Positions 1 to 5,277 of a stretch of DNA of 5,783 nt are shown piece by piece (positions within the stretch are counted from its first letter, which is position 1; each line of letters opens with the position of its first letter). Made by a program: the position numbers and the translations under genes. Where the stretch lies: assembly GCA_947364965.1 (NCBI GenBank), contig CANAUU010000057.1, positions 1 to 5,783 of the forward strand, in the 5' to 3' direction. The notes under the pieces were generated by a model. The model did no database searches. It was not told the origin of the DNA and was given only the letters and a program-made list of their open reading frames with translations. This stretch comes from an uncultured Candidatus Saccharibacteria bacterium. GTDB lineage: Bacteria; Patescibacteriota; Saccharimonadia; Saccharimonadales; Saccharimonadaceae.

Positions 1-301
1 CTGATGCGGCGGTGGGAGACAGTGCCGCACTACCGGAGCTGGGGGAGAAAGAAATCTCTACTGAAGAGACTAACATACCAGATTCACGCTCGGTGGAGGT
101 GAGGTTGCTAATCGTAGCAATCCCATCTTCTTGTTCTTCGGCTGTGTAGGCATGAACACTCTCACAAGTAGGGCAAATCGCTAGTAAACCTAAAGCTGCT
201 ACTCCTACGGCACTTGCTCTTCCGAGATAATTAAGCTTCCTGGTAGTATTAAAGTTTCTATGACTTATTAGCCTGGTTTTTGGCTTTTGCCGGCTTGACA
301 T
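1..301 (-). CDS. Secreted surface protein, N-terminal fragment (hypothetical)
   Basis: The reading frame starts with ATG at 301 on the minus strand and stays open to the left edge, giving 100 complete codons; the rest lies outside the window. A strong Shine-Dalgarno sequence (AGGAGG, six bases before the ATG) fixes the start. The product opens with a long basic n-region (Arg/Lys up to about residue 28), then a hydrophobic stretch (about 29-43, containing GVAALGLLA), then a likely signal peptidase I site after SVHA (residue 51). The mature part begins acidic and becomes Ser/Thr/Ala/Pro-rich (SSVEISFSPSSGSAALSP, 79-96). Cys43 and Cys46 lie at the end of the hydrophobic core, but Ile at -1 makes a lipobox unlikely. 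I recall this Ser-rich style from exported proteins of Saccharibacteria, which is inference. Function is unknown: possibly an adhesin or other surface protein. Four of its six Arg codons are AGA/AGG, unlike the plus-strand genes in this window. Confidence 0.8.
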   Translation of the reverse strand, partial: MSSRQKPKTRLISHRNFNTTRKLNYLGRASAVGVAALGLLAICPTCESVHAYTAEEQEDGIATISNLTSTERESGMLVSSVEISFSPSSGSAALSPTAAS

Positions 302-307
302 AAAGGC

Positions 308-313
308 CCTCCT
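308..313 (-). promoter_or_regulatory. Ribosome binding site of the minus-strand surface protein
   Basis: The minus strand reads AAAAGGAGGG just before the ATG at 301. The AGGAGG core is six bases from the start codon, which is near-ideal spacing. It supports the start at 301 and shows that this organism uses canonical Shine-Dalgarno initiation for at least some genes. Confidence 0.85.
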
Positions 314-339
314 TTTAGGTTGATACACCCAGCGGAGCC

Positions 340-373
340 GCTTTATTAGAGACTTCATCACAAGTTCTAAAGC
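340..373 (-). repeat. Small stem-loop in the minus-strand leader
   Basis: GCTTTA at 340-345 pairs with TAAAGC at 368-373, around a 22-base loop. It lies downstream of the larger nested repeat and upstream of the ribosome binding site in the minus-strand transcript. Alone it is weak, but it adds to the impression that the leader is structured. Confidence 0.25.
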
Positions 374-393
374 TTGCGAAAGCCCTCAGACAA

Positions 394-483
394 AAACGAC
401 ACCGCAATGGGTGTTCAAGCCTACTAATGAGCCAATCTTCTCCCTACCGGATTAGTATGTGCGCATTATTTGCGGTGCCGTTT
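394..483 (-). repeat. Nested inverted repeat in the minus-strand leader, terminator-like
   Basis: The outer arms are 394-407 (AAACGACACCGCAA) and 470-483 (TTGCGGTGCCGTTT), complementary at 13 of 14 positions. The one exception is an A.C mismatch in plus-strand RNA but a G.U wobble in minus-strand RNA, so the structure suits a minus-strand transcript. A second perfect 7-base pair lies inside at similar distances (422-428 TACTAAT with 451-457 ATTAGTA), which makes a long interrupted rod. On the minus strand the 3' arm runs straight into five T's (396-392), as in an intrinsic terminator. It could be an attenuator or regulated terminator ahead of the surface-protein gene, or a small structured RNA. 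It matches no RNA family I can name. Confidence 0.5.
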
Positions 484-574
484 CCGACACACATATTAAT
501 CCACGAGAACCAGCTCAAAAGAACCATAAATAAAAACAAATTGGCTACTTATATTAGTAAACTTGAACATCTCC

Positions 575-603
575 ATTATATCATGAAATCGAAAACCGCA
601 AGC
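575..603 (-). promoter_or_regulatory. Probable minus-strand promoter with extended -10
   Basis: The minus strand carries a perfect TATAAT (575-580) preceded by TGA, forming TGN-TATAAT, an extended -10 element. The -35 region is poor: the hexamer at 17-base spacing is GCTTGC (598-603), and a better TTGCGG sits at only 15 bases. Extended -10 promoters can tolerate a weak -35. Transcription would start near 568, giving the surface-protein gene a leader of about 265 bases. Closer but weaker -10-like sites exist, so use of this promoter is inferred. Confidence 0.5.
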
Positions 604-673
604 AAAAACATACAAAAATATCCCCAAAGTCGCAAACAGAGGCTGCACAAAAACTCGTATGCCCTACACGCTT

Positions 674-702
674 TTGCCATAACTCCAACTTTTTGCTATA
701 AT
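674..702 (+). promoter_or_regulatory. Sigma70-type promoter of the wall enzyme-ksgA unit, near-leaderless
   Basis: TTGCCA at 674-679 and a perfect TATAAT at 697-702 are separated by 17 bases. TGC directly before the -10 makes it an extended -10 promoter as well. The expected start of transcription is near 709, only about five bases before the ATG at 714, leaving no room for a Shine-Dalgarno sequence. The message is therefore probably leaderless or nearly so. The element is close to consensus and should be strong. Confidence 0.8.
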
Positions 703-713
703 TATTATGGAAT

Positions 714-1787
714 ATGATGAAATTACAGTTCCAAGTTCGTGATTTTTGCTGCGTTGCTCTAATTATCGCCGCCAGCCTTATCTTGGCGTGTAGTTTTTTC
801 ATGAAACAAGGCTCGGCCTTTGCCGATGAAGAGCCGAAATCTATCTCCAGCGAAGAGCATTTCGTCACTATTTATGATCAAGGCTCCGTCCGTACCGTCA
901 AGACTATGACTGCGACCGTTGCCGAAGTTCTCGAAGGTGCTGAAGTTGAGCTTGCCGAGACCGACATCGTTGAGCCGGCTCTCGATTCCGCTATTAGCGG
1001 TGACTATAATATTAACATTTATCGCGCTCGCCCCGCTTTCGTAATTGACGGCGTTGATCGCCGCTTTGTCATGACCGCAAGCTACGACCCGAAACAAATT
1101 GCTATTGAAGCTGGTCTCACTGTCTATGACGGCGACATCGTGGCTCCAGAGTTTAATAAGACTTTCCTCGAGACTGGCGCTGCCTCGACCTATCGCATTG
1201 AGCGTAGTGGCGGCCGCACGCTCACTGTCGAAGAAACCTTGCCCTATACGACCGAAACTCGCTATGATTACAATCGCGCTAAGGGTGAAACCGTCCTTGA
1301 GCAAGCCGGTTCCGATGGTCGCCGTGTTAGCATCTACGAAATCCAGTTCGAAAACAACATCGAAATCTCTCGCAAGCTTATTTCCGAAACTATCACCGTC
1401 GAGCCAGTCCCGGAAATTATCACCATCGGCGCAAAAGTTTCAATTCCGCCCGAGCGCGAGCAATGCGCCAGTTGGGCGCGTGAAGCCGGCGTTTCCGATG
1501 GCGATCTCGAAGCCGCCATCGACCTCATCTATCGTGAATCCGGCTGTCGTGTCGACGCGACTAACCCTTCCTCCGGCGCCTACGGCATCCCGCAGTCGTT
1601 GCCTGGCAGCAAAATGGCCGCCTTCGGCTCCGACTGGGAAACCAATCCTGTCACCCAAATCCGCTGGATGGAAAATTACGTCATCACTCGCTACGGCGGC
1701 TGGCAGCAAGCCCTTGATTTCTGGTGGTGCACTGGCGCCTGCTCGAACCGCAACGGCACCATCACAAAAAACGGGTACTGGTACTAA
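714..1787 (+). CDS. Secreted RpfB-like cell-wall lytic enzyme (DUF348-G5-transglycosylase-like)
   Basis: This 357-residue protein probably cleaves peptidoglycan outside the membrane. A signal peptide (hydrophobic about 12-29) ends at AFA before DEE (cut after residue 37). Two DUF348-like beta-grasp repeats follow (about 49-104 and 106-163), then a G5 domain (about 170-240, ending PEIITIGAK). The C-terminal lysozyme-fold domain (about 247-357) contains RESG with probable catalytic Glu275, then ATNPSSGAYGIPQSLPGSKM (282-301), the NPVTQIRW segment and a terminal GYWY. Cys251, 278, 339 and 343 could form two disulphides. DUF348 plus G5 is the RpfB layout, but the catalytic domain resembles the transglycosylase-like domain of actinobacterial wall proteins rather than the classical Rpf domain. 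Length is near that of mycobacterial RpfB (about 360). Two adjacent ATGs (714, 717) could start it; either is almost at the transcript end. Its stop overlaps the ksgA start. All 21 Arg codons are CGC or CGT. Confidence 0.88.
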   Translation: MMKLQFQVRDFCCVALIIAASLILACSFFMKQGSAFADEEPKSISSEEHFVTIYDQGSVRTVKTMTATVAEVLEGAEVELAETDIVEPALDSAISGDYNINIYRARPAFVIDGVDRRFVMTASYDPKQIAIEAGLTVYDGDIVAPEFNKTFLETGAASTYRIERSGGRTLTVEETLPYTTETRYDYNRAKGETVLEQAGSDGRRVSIYEIQFENNIEISRKLISETITVEPVPEIITIGAKVSIPPEREQCASWAREAGVSDGDLEAAIDLIYRESGCRVDATNPSSGAYGIPQSLPGSKMAAFGSDWETNPVTQIRWMENYVITRYGGWQQALDFWWCTGACSNRNGTITKNGYWY

Positions 1788-2581
1788 TGAAGAATAACAA
1801 GTCTCTCGGTCAACATTGGCTCAAAAACCGCGCTATCCTTGATGAAATCGCCGACCTCGCCCTCCCGGATAGCGGCGCACCCGCAGGACTTTGTCTCGAA
1901 ATCGGACCCGGTCTCGGCACTCTTACTTCCAGCCTCTTGAAGCGCTTCCAAAAAGTTATCGCTATCGAATTCGACGCTGATCTCGCCCACAAACTCCCCG
2001 GCTCCTTCCCGGGCAAAAATCTCGAAGTCATTAACCAAGACATCCTTTCAGCCAACCTCTCCGAGTTGGTAGGGAACGAACCCTACTCCGTCGCCGGCAA
2101 CATCCCCTATTATATTACTTCGCCTATTATCAAAAAGCTCCTCGAAACTTCTCCGAAATCACAAAAAATTGCTCTACTCATTCAAAAAGAAGTTGCCGAG
2201 CGCATCGCTGCCGACGCTGGCGACCAAACCCTACTCTCGCTTATGGTTCAGAACCTTGCTGAAGTTGAGCTCGGTCCAGTCGTCCCTGCTGCCGAGTTCA
2301 CACCGCCACCCAAAGTCGATAGCCAAGTCCTCGTTCTCACTCCGCTAGCTGAGCCGCAGATTAACCCCTCCTGCCTCAATCTCGCCAAAATTGGCTTCTC
2401 TAGTCCGCGCAAGAAGCTCGCCGCCAACCTCGCCTCCGTCAATCTTTCTGCAATCAGCTCCTCCCTTGCGAACTTGTCCAAATCCGACTGGCATAAAATT
2501 CTCGAAGAGAATAGTATCAATCCTGACGCCCGTGCCGAAGATTTGAGTCTTTGGGATTGGGAAACCCTAGCTAATTTGTAG
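1787..2581 (+). CDS. ksgA: 16S rRNA (adenine1518-N6/adenine1519-N6)-dimethyltransferase
   Basis: KsgA (RsmA) dimethylates two adjacent adenines in the 3'-terminal hairpin of 16S rRNA with S-adenosylmethionine, late in small-subunit assembly in the cytoplasm. The 264 residues match the family's usual 260-280. Visible motifs in order: KSLGQHWL near the N-terminus (family form GQNFL, here His-Trp), the SAM-binding LEIGPGLGTLT (37-47), the acidic strand end IAIEFD (Glu61), NQDIL (Asp85), the catalytic GNIPYYITSP (104-113, family form NLPY) and FTPPPKVDS (171-179). A basic C-terminal FSSPRKKLAANL (204-215) matches the family's FS.RRK region. I chose ATG 1787 because the family N-terminus begins there; an in-frame ATG at 1724 would add 21 residues overlapping the upstream gene. 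The upstream stop overlaps the ATG (TAATG) and no Shine-Dalgarno is visible, so translation is probably coupled to the wall-enzyme gene. Confidence 0.96.
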   Translation: MKNNKSLGQHWLKNRAILDEIADLALPDSGAPAGLCLEIGPGLGTLTSSLLKRFQKVIAIEFDADLAHKLPGSFPGKNLEVINQDILSANLSELVGNEPYSVAGNIPYYITSPIIKKLLETSPKSQKIALLIQKEVAERIAADAGDQTLLSLMVQNLAEVELGPVVPAAEFTPPPKVDSQVLVLTPLAEPQINPSCLNLAKIGFSSPRKKLAANLASVNLSAISSSLANLSKSDWHKILEENSINPDARAEDLSLWDWETLANL

Positions 2582-2600
2582 TCTAAACCGCAAAATTAGC
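2570..2600 (+). repeat. Stem-loop spanning the ksgA stop codon
   Basis: GCTAATTT (2570-2577) and AAATTAGC (2593-2600) are a perfect 8-base inverted repeat around a 15-base loop containing the end of the TAG stop. The stem is AU-rich and no U-run follows, so it is not a textbook terminator. It could mark the 3' end of the wall enzyme-ksgA message, or be chance. Confidence 0.3.
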
Positions 2601-2611
2601 CATAAGAACTA

Positions 2612-2640
2612 TTGCGCAAAAACCATATGTGCGCTATAAT
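2612..2640 (+). promoter_or_regulatory. Promoter of the membrane protein gene
   Basis: TTGCGC (2612-2617) and a perfect TATAAT (2635-2640) are spaced by 17 bases. The predicted start is near 2647, giving a leader of about 47 bases before the ATG at 2694. An inverted repeat GCGCA-N11-TGCGC (2614-2634) fills the gap between the two elements and could be an operator. Confidence 0.7.
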
Positions 2641-2682
2641 AAAACCAAACAAGTCATGTAAAACCAAAACCGAATGGGAAAG

Positions 2683-2688
2683 AAGGGG
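2683..2688 (+). promoter_or_regulatory. Ribosome binding site of the membrane protein gene
   Basis: AAGGGG lies five bases before the ATG at 2694, in a purine-rich stretch. It is a usable Shine-Dalgarno sequence and supports this start. A six-codon frame (ATG 2674, encoding MGKKGK) runs through it and stops at TAATG, overlapping the main start by one base. Confidence 0.6.
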
Positions 2689-2693
2689 AAATA

Positions 2694-3728
2694 ATGAATC
2701 CGCAATCTTCGAGGTCATCGATTGCGCTCGGGCCAGTTCCAACCGCGCCCAAACCAGCGCCGAACTCGATTACAACTAACATGCCACAGTTTGGCTCTGC
2801 GCCTGGGTTAACTAACTCTGACGGCGTGCCAACTTTACCTCCGGTCAGCCCCGCCACCACTCAGCCGCTTACGCCCGCCCCAACCCCAGCTCCTGCCACT
2901 GCGCCAGCCTCCTCTGCTATGCCTCAATACATGAATGCCGCGAACACTAATATGATTCCGGTCGTTGATAAACCTCTCGACATCAACAAAGTCCCCGACA
3001 CCCCAGCTGAGCAATTTAACCCCTTTTCTTCTACAACAGGGAGCGCTCCGAAGCCTCCCAAGAAATCCTCTGGCAACACTCTCAACCTCCTGCTTGGTTT
3101 ATTGACGATTCTCTTCTCTGTCGTCGCCGTCATCTTCTTCATCCTCTGGCAAGGTGTTGAGCCAAAAACTGTCGTTATGCCCAATACTCCGTCAGAAAAT
3201 GAGCAACCTGACGACCCAGAGAACCCCAGCGAAGAACAGCCTGCTGGACAAATTCAACGCCTTTCCTGCCGCGGCTCAAGCGAACTGACCGAAGAAGATC
3301 TTGCTGCGGGCATAGTCAGCAATTCGTCTGTTTATGACGTCTACTATCCTGGAGATGTCCCCACTGAGGTTCATATTTCCGCAACCTCGGAATATAACTC
3401 ACCTGAAGCCGCCGCAAATGTTTACGCTGAAGCTTCCAACGAAACTATGGCTGTCATCTCGGGGATTTACGCTGCAATCGGTCTTGAACTTGGCTCTGAA
3501 AACTTCATCCTCGACAATAACCATCTCTCCATGAACCTAACTGTCCCCGTCGAAAAAATCACCAACCCAGACACCGACGCAGTTGCTCGCCAGATGCTTG
3601 CTACGCTCGCTGGCCTTCCTACCGGATATGCCGAAGACGGCATAACACCAGTGTTCTCGACCAACCTCGATGCTGTCCGGGCTAATTACGAGTCTGCTGG
3701 GCTAGCCTGTGAAATTATCGCAGAATAG
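2694..3728 (+). CDS. Single-pass membrane protein, Pro-rich cytoplasmic arm, extracellular domain of unknown function
   Basis: I do not recognise this 344-residue protein. Residues 1-120 are low-complexity, rich in Pro, Ala, Thr and Ser, with PTPAPATAPA-like runs (61-71). A basic patch (KPPKK, 120-124) precedes one strong transmembrane segment (about 129-153), so by the positive-inside rule the Pro-rich arm is cytoplasmic. Outside follows an acidic Pro/Glu linker (about 156-186) and a compact domain (about 187-344) with a Cys at each end (Cys192, Cys339) that could pair. There is no signal-peptide cleavage site, lipobox or catalytic motif I can name. It has its own promoter and ribosome binding site, yet lies between ksgA and metG. 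In Mycobacterium and Bacillus I recall no counterpart at this place. It could be an envelope sensor or scaffold, or a host-contact protein; these are guesses. Coding is supported by length, the bounded topology and the upstream signals. Confidence 0.85.
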   Translation: MNPQSSRSSIALGPVPTAPKPAPNSITTNMPQFGSAPGLTNSDGVPTLPPVSPATTQPLTPAPTPAPATAPASSAMPQYMNAANTNMIPVVDKPLDINKVPDTPAEQFNPFSSTTGSAPKPPKKSSGNTLNLLLGLLTILFSVVAVIFFILWQGVEPKTVVMPNTPSENEQPDDPENPSEEQPAGQIQRLSCRGSSELTEEDLAAGIVSNSSVYDVYYPGDVPTEVHISATSEYNSPEAAANVYAEASNETMAVISGIYAAIGLELGSENFILDNNHLSMNLTVPVEKITNPDTDAVARQMLATLAGLPTGYAEDGITPVFSTNLDAVRANYESAGLACEIIAE

Positions 3729-3732
3729 CCCA
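3698..3732 (+). repeat. Stem-loop spanning the stop codon of the membrane protein gene
   Basis: TGGGCTA (3698-3704) pairs with TAGCCCA (3726-3732). Inside, after a 2x2 internal loop, CTGTG (3707-3711) pairs with CGCAG (3719-3723, one G.U), leaving a 7-base loop. The 12-pair hairpin includes the TAG stop at 3726-3728. No U-run follows directly, so it is not a standard terminator, but it is the only candidate 3'-end structure before the metG promoter. Confidence 0.35.
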
Positions 3733-3763
3733 AACTAACGAGCGAAAAACCTTTTCCGAGCAG

Positions 3764-3793
3764 TGCCATTATTCTTACGGAGTATGGTATAAT
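3764..3793 (+). promoter_or_regulatory. Promoter of metG, near-leaderless
   Basis: A perfect TATAAT (3788-3793) is preceded by TGG, forming an extended -10 element. The -35 is weak (TGCCAT at 3764-3769, 18-base spacing). The expected start is around 3797-3800, only three to six bases before the metG ATG at 3803, so the message is probably leaderless. An imperfect AT-rich dyad (AGTAT at 3781 to ATACT ending at 3802) surrounds the -10. Confidence 0.7.
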
Positions 3794-3802
3794 ATAGATA
3801 CT

Positions 3803-5218
3803 ATGTCAAAAGTTTATATCTGCACAGCAATTCCATACGTCAACGGCAATCCTCATATTGGGCACGCCATGGATTATTTATTGTCAGATACATATGCGCG
3901 CTATGCTCGCGCCAAGGGCGAAGAGGTGCGCTTCCAAGTTGGCACCGATGAGCACGGCAACAAAGTCTTTAGCACCGCCGAAAAGAACGACATATCGGTC
4001 GAAGAGTATGCGAAACAGAACTCCGACAAGTTCCGCCACTTTATTGAACTTCTTAAAATTTCTTATACCGACTTTATTCGCACAACCAGCCCAGAGCATA
4101 TTCGTCGTTGTCAAGAGATTTGGCAGCGCCTTTCCGATCACATTTATGCTGCTGAATATGATGGCTGGTACTGCGAGGGTTGTGAACGTTTCGTCACGCA
4201 GAAGGAATACGACGAGAATTCTGGTGTTTGCCCCGACCACCAAAAGCCTTATGAAAAACTTTCCGAAAAAAATTACTATCTGCGTATTGGCGATTTTAAG
4301 GATCGTATTCGCAAAGCTATCGAGACCGACGAAATGCAAATTCTGCCCGAATTCCGTAAGCAAGAAATGCTTCGTCTTCTTGAGGATGCTCCTGATATTT
4401 CCATTTCCCGCCCAAAGAAGCAACTTAGTTGGGGCGTACCTGTTCCTGGCGACGAGGACCAGGTCATGTATGTCTGGGTTGATGCTCTTTCGAACTATGT
4501 CACAATTCTCGGCTATCCCGATCGAGACATCTCTGACTTTTGGCCAGCCACCGCGCAATTTGTCGGCAAGGATATCTTGCGTTTCCATACTATCACTTGG
4601 CCCGCAATTCTACTCGGTCTGGGCTTGCCGCTCCCGAAGCGCGTTGTTTCACACGGACACGTTCTTGCTTCCGGTCGGAAAATGAGCAAAAGTATCGGCA
4701 ATGTTATCGACCCCATCGAAGTTCTCGAAAAACATGGTCTTGACGCTTTTCGCTATTTCTTCCTTCATCATATCGACACTTTCGCCGACTCCGACTTCAC
4801 CTGGGAAAAATTTGAGAACGCCTACAACAATGAATTAGCCAACGACCTCGGCAACCTTGTTCAGCGCCTAGCGACCCTCTGCAAAAAGAACCAGATCACA
4901 GGCCAACCTACTACCTCCGAGCTCGACCCCGAGTATTGCCAGTTTATGGATGATTTTGAATTTAATAAGGCCTTTGACTTAGTCTGGCACAAAGTCCAAG
5001 ATCTCAATAAGTCCATTGATGAACAAAAACCTTGGGAACTCGCCAAGAATGGCGAAGTTGAAAAGCTCCAGCAAGTCCTCTCTGGTCTGGTCGCCGGATT
5101 GCTCGAAGTCTCCACGCTCCTCGCCCCCTTCCTGCCGGATACTGCCGAAAAAATCGCTACAATCTTTACCGCCCCCGAAATTATTCCTCCTGCCGCTCCA
5201 CTCTTCCCTAAGAACTAA
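3803..5218 (+). CDS. metG: Methionine--tRNA ligase
   Basis: This class I aminoacyl-tRNA synthetase charges tRNA-Met, including the initiator, with methionine using ATP in the cytoplasm. The 471 residues open with TAIPYVNGNPHIGHAMDYLL, containing the HIGH signature (18-21), and carry QVGTDEHGNK (45-54). The connective domain holds a zinc-knuckle-like set: Cys124-x-x-Cys127 and Cys143-x-x-His146. LSWGVPVPGDEDQVMYVWVD (208-227) is the family's WG.P.P...YVW.D block, FVGKDILRFH (253-262) follows, and KMSKS is at 293-297. A helical anticodon-binding domain runs from about 335, with KPWELAK (409-415). The protein ends soon after this domain, so it lacks the C-terminal EMAP/Trbp-like tRNA-binding domain of some MetRS. 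The start is fixed by the family N-terminus and by the promoter a few bases upstream. No Shine-Dalgarno is present. It is the last plus-strand gene of the block and is followed by a strong terminator. Confidence 0.97.
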   Translation: MSKVYICTAIPYVNGNPHIGHAMDYLLSDTYARYARAKGEEVRFQVGTDEHGNKVFSTAEKNDISVEEYAKQNSDKFRHFIELLKISYTDFIRTTSPEHIRRCQEIWQRLSDHIYAAEYDGWYCEGCERFVTQKEYDENSGVCPDHQKPYEKLSEKNYYLRIGDFKDRIRKAIETDEMQILPEFRKQEMLRLLEDAPDISISRPKKQLSWGVPVPGDEDQVMYVWVDALSNYVTILGYPDRDISDFWPATAQFVGKDILRFHTITWPAILLGLGLPLPKRVVSHGHVLASGRKMSKSIGNVIDPIEVLEKHGLDAFRYFFLHHIDTFADSDFTWEKFENAYNNELANDLGNLVQRLATLCKKNQITGQPTTSELDPEYCQFMDDFEFNKAFDLVWHKVQDLNKSIDEQKPWELAKNGEVEKLQQVLSGLVAGLLEVSTLLAPFLPDTAEKIATIFTAPEIIPPAAPLFPKN

Positions 5219-5234
5219 CCCATCCGCGTTTCAT

Positions 5235-5266
5235 TAAAGCCTCGACCTAGAAAAGTCGAGGCTTTA
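5235..5266 (+). terminator. Intrinsic terminator after metG, possibly bidirectional
   Basis: A perfect 12-base stem, TAAAGCCTCGAC (5235-5246) with GTCGAGGCTTTA (5255-5266), closes an 8-base loop, 16 bases after the metG stop. The sequence downstream is T-rich (GTTTTGCAGTTTTA). Because the stem ends in A-run/T-run, it may also stop transcription from the convergent minus-strand gene, although the tail on that side is poorer. Confidence 0.88.
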
Positions 5267-5277
5267 GTTTTGCAGTT

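Larger units (their letters stand above)
302..713. other. Divergent intergenic region, 412 bases, no convincing gene
   Basis: This stretch separates the minus-strand surface protein from the plus-strand wall enzyme. It holds a plus-strand promoter at its right end, a probable minus-strand extended -10 promoter near the middle, and between that promoter and the surface-protein start about 265 bases of probable minus-strand leader rich in inverted repeats. An open frame from 427 to 717 on the plus strand (96 codons) runs through it, but has no ribosome binding site, overlaps the start of the downstream gene and resembles no protein I know, so I treat it as non-coding. Confidence 0.7.

Noticed and set aside
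402..430. TTCAAGC sequence resembling a tRNA T-loop
   Set aside because: The flanking five-base arms do not pair (GGGTG against CTACT), and no acceptor or anticodon arm is visible at the right distances.
394..483. Possible 4.5S/SRP RNA or other known small RNA in the rod-like repeat
   Set aside because: The conserved SRP loop with GGAA and AGCA elements is absent, and no other named family's conserved bases were seen. Left as an unclassified leader structure.
496..570. A 24-codon minus-strand frame just downstream of the probable minus-strand -10
   Set aside because: Its ATG is only four bases past the -10, so the expected transcript start falls in or after it. No Shine-Dalgarno.
427..717. 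A 96-codon plus-strand open frame in the divergent intergenic region
   Set aside because: No ribosome binding site, overlaps the promoter and start of the wall-enzyme gene, crosses a strong inverted repeat, and its translation has no domain-like pattern.
759..1304. A 181-codon minus-strand open frame opposite the wall-enzyme gene
   Set aside because: The plus strand encodes clear DUF348 and G5 domains over the same bases. The antisense frame is a by-product of the codon bias and has no start signals.
1724..1786. N-terminal extension of KsgA from an upstream in-frame ATG
   Set aside because: The added residues lie within the upstream coding region and match no KsgA feature; the family N-terminus starts at 1787 at the TAATG overlap.
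3740..3765. Hairpin GAAAA/TTTTC upstream of metG as a terminator
   Set aside because: The stem is a short A/T-rich pairing with a three-base loop and no stable GC core, so it is unlikely to terminate transcription.
3884..4588. A 234-codon minus-strand open frame opposite metG
   Set aside because: It lies wholly within the recognisable MetRS catalytic domain and has no RBS or family motif.
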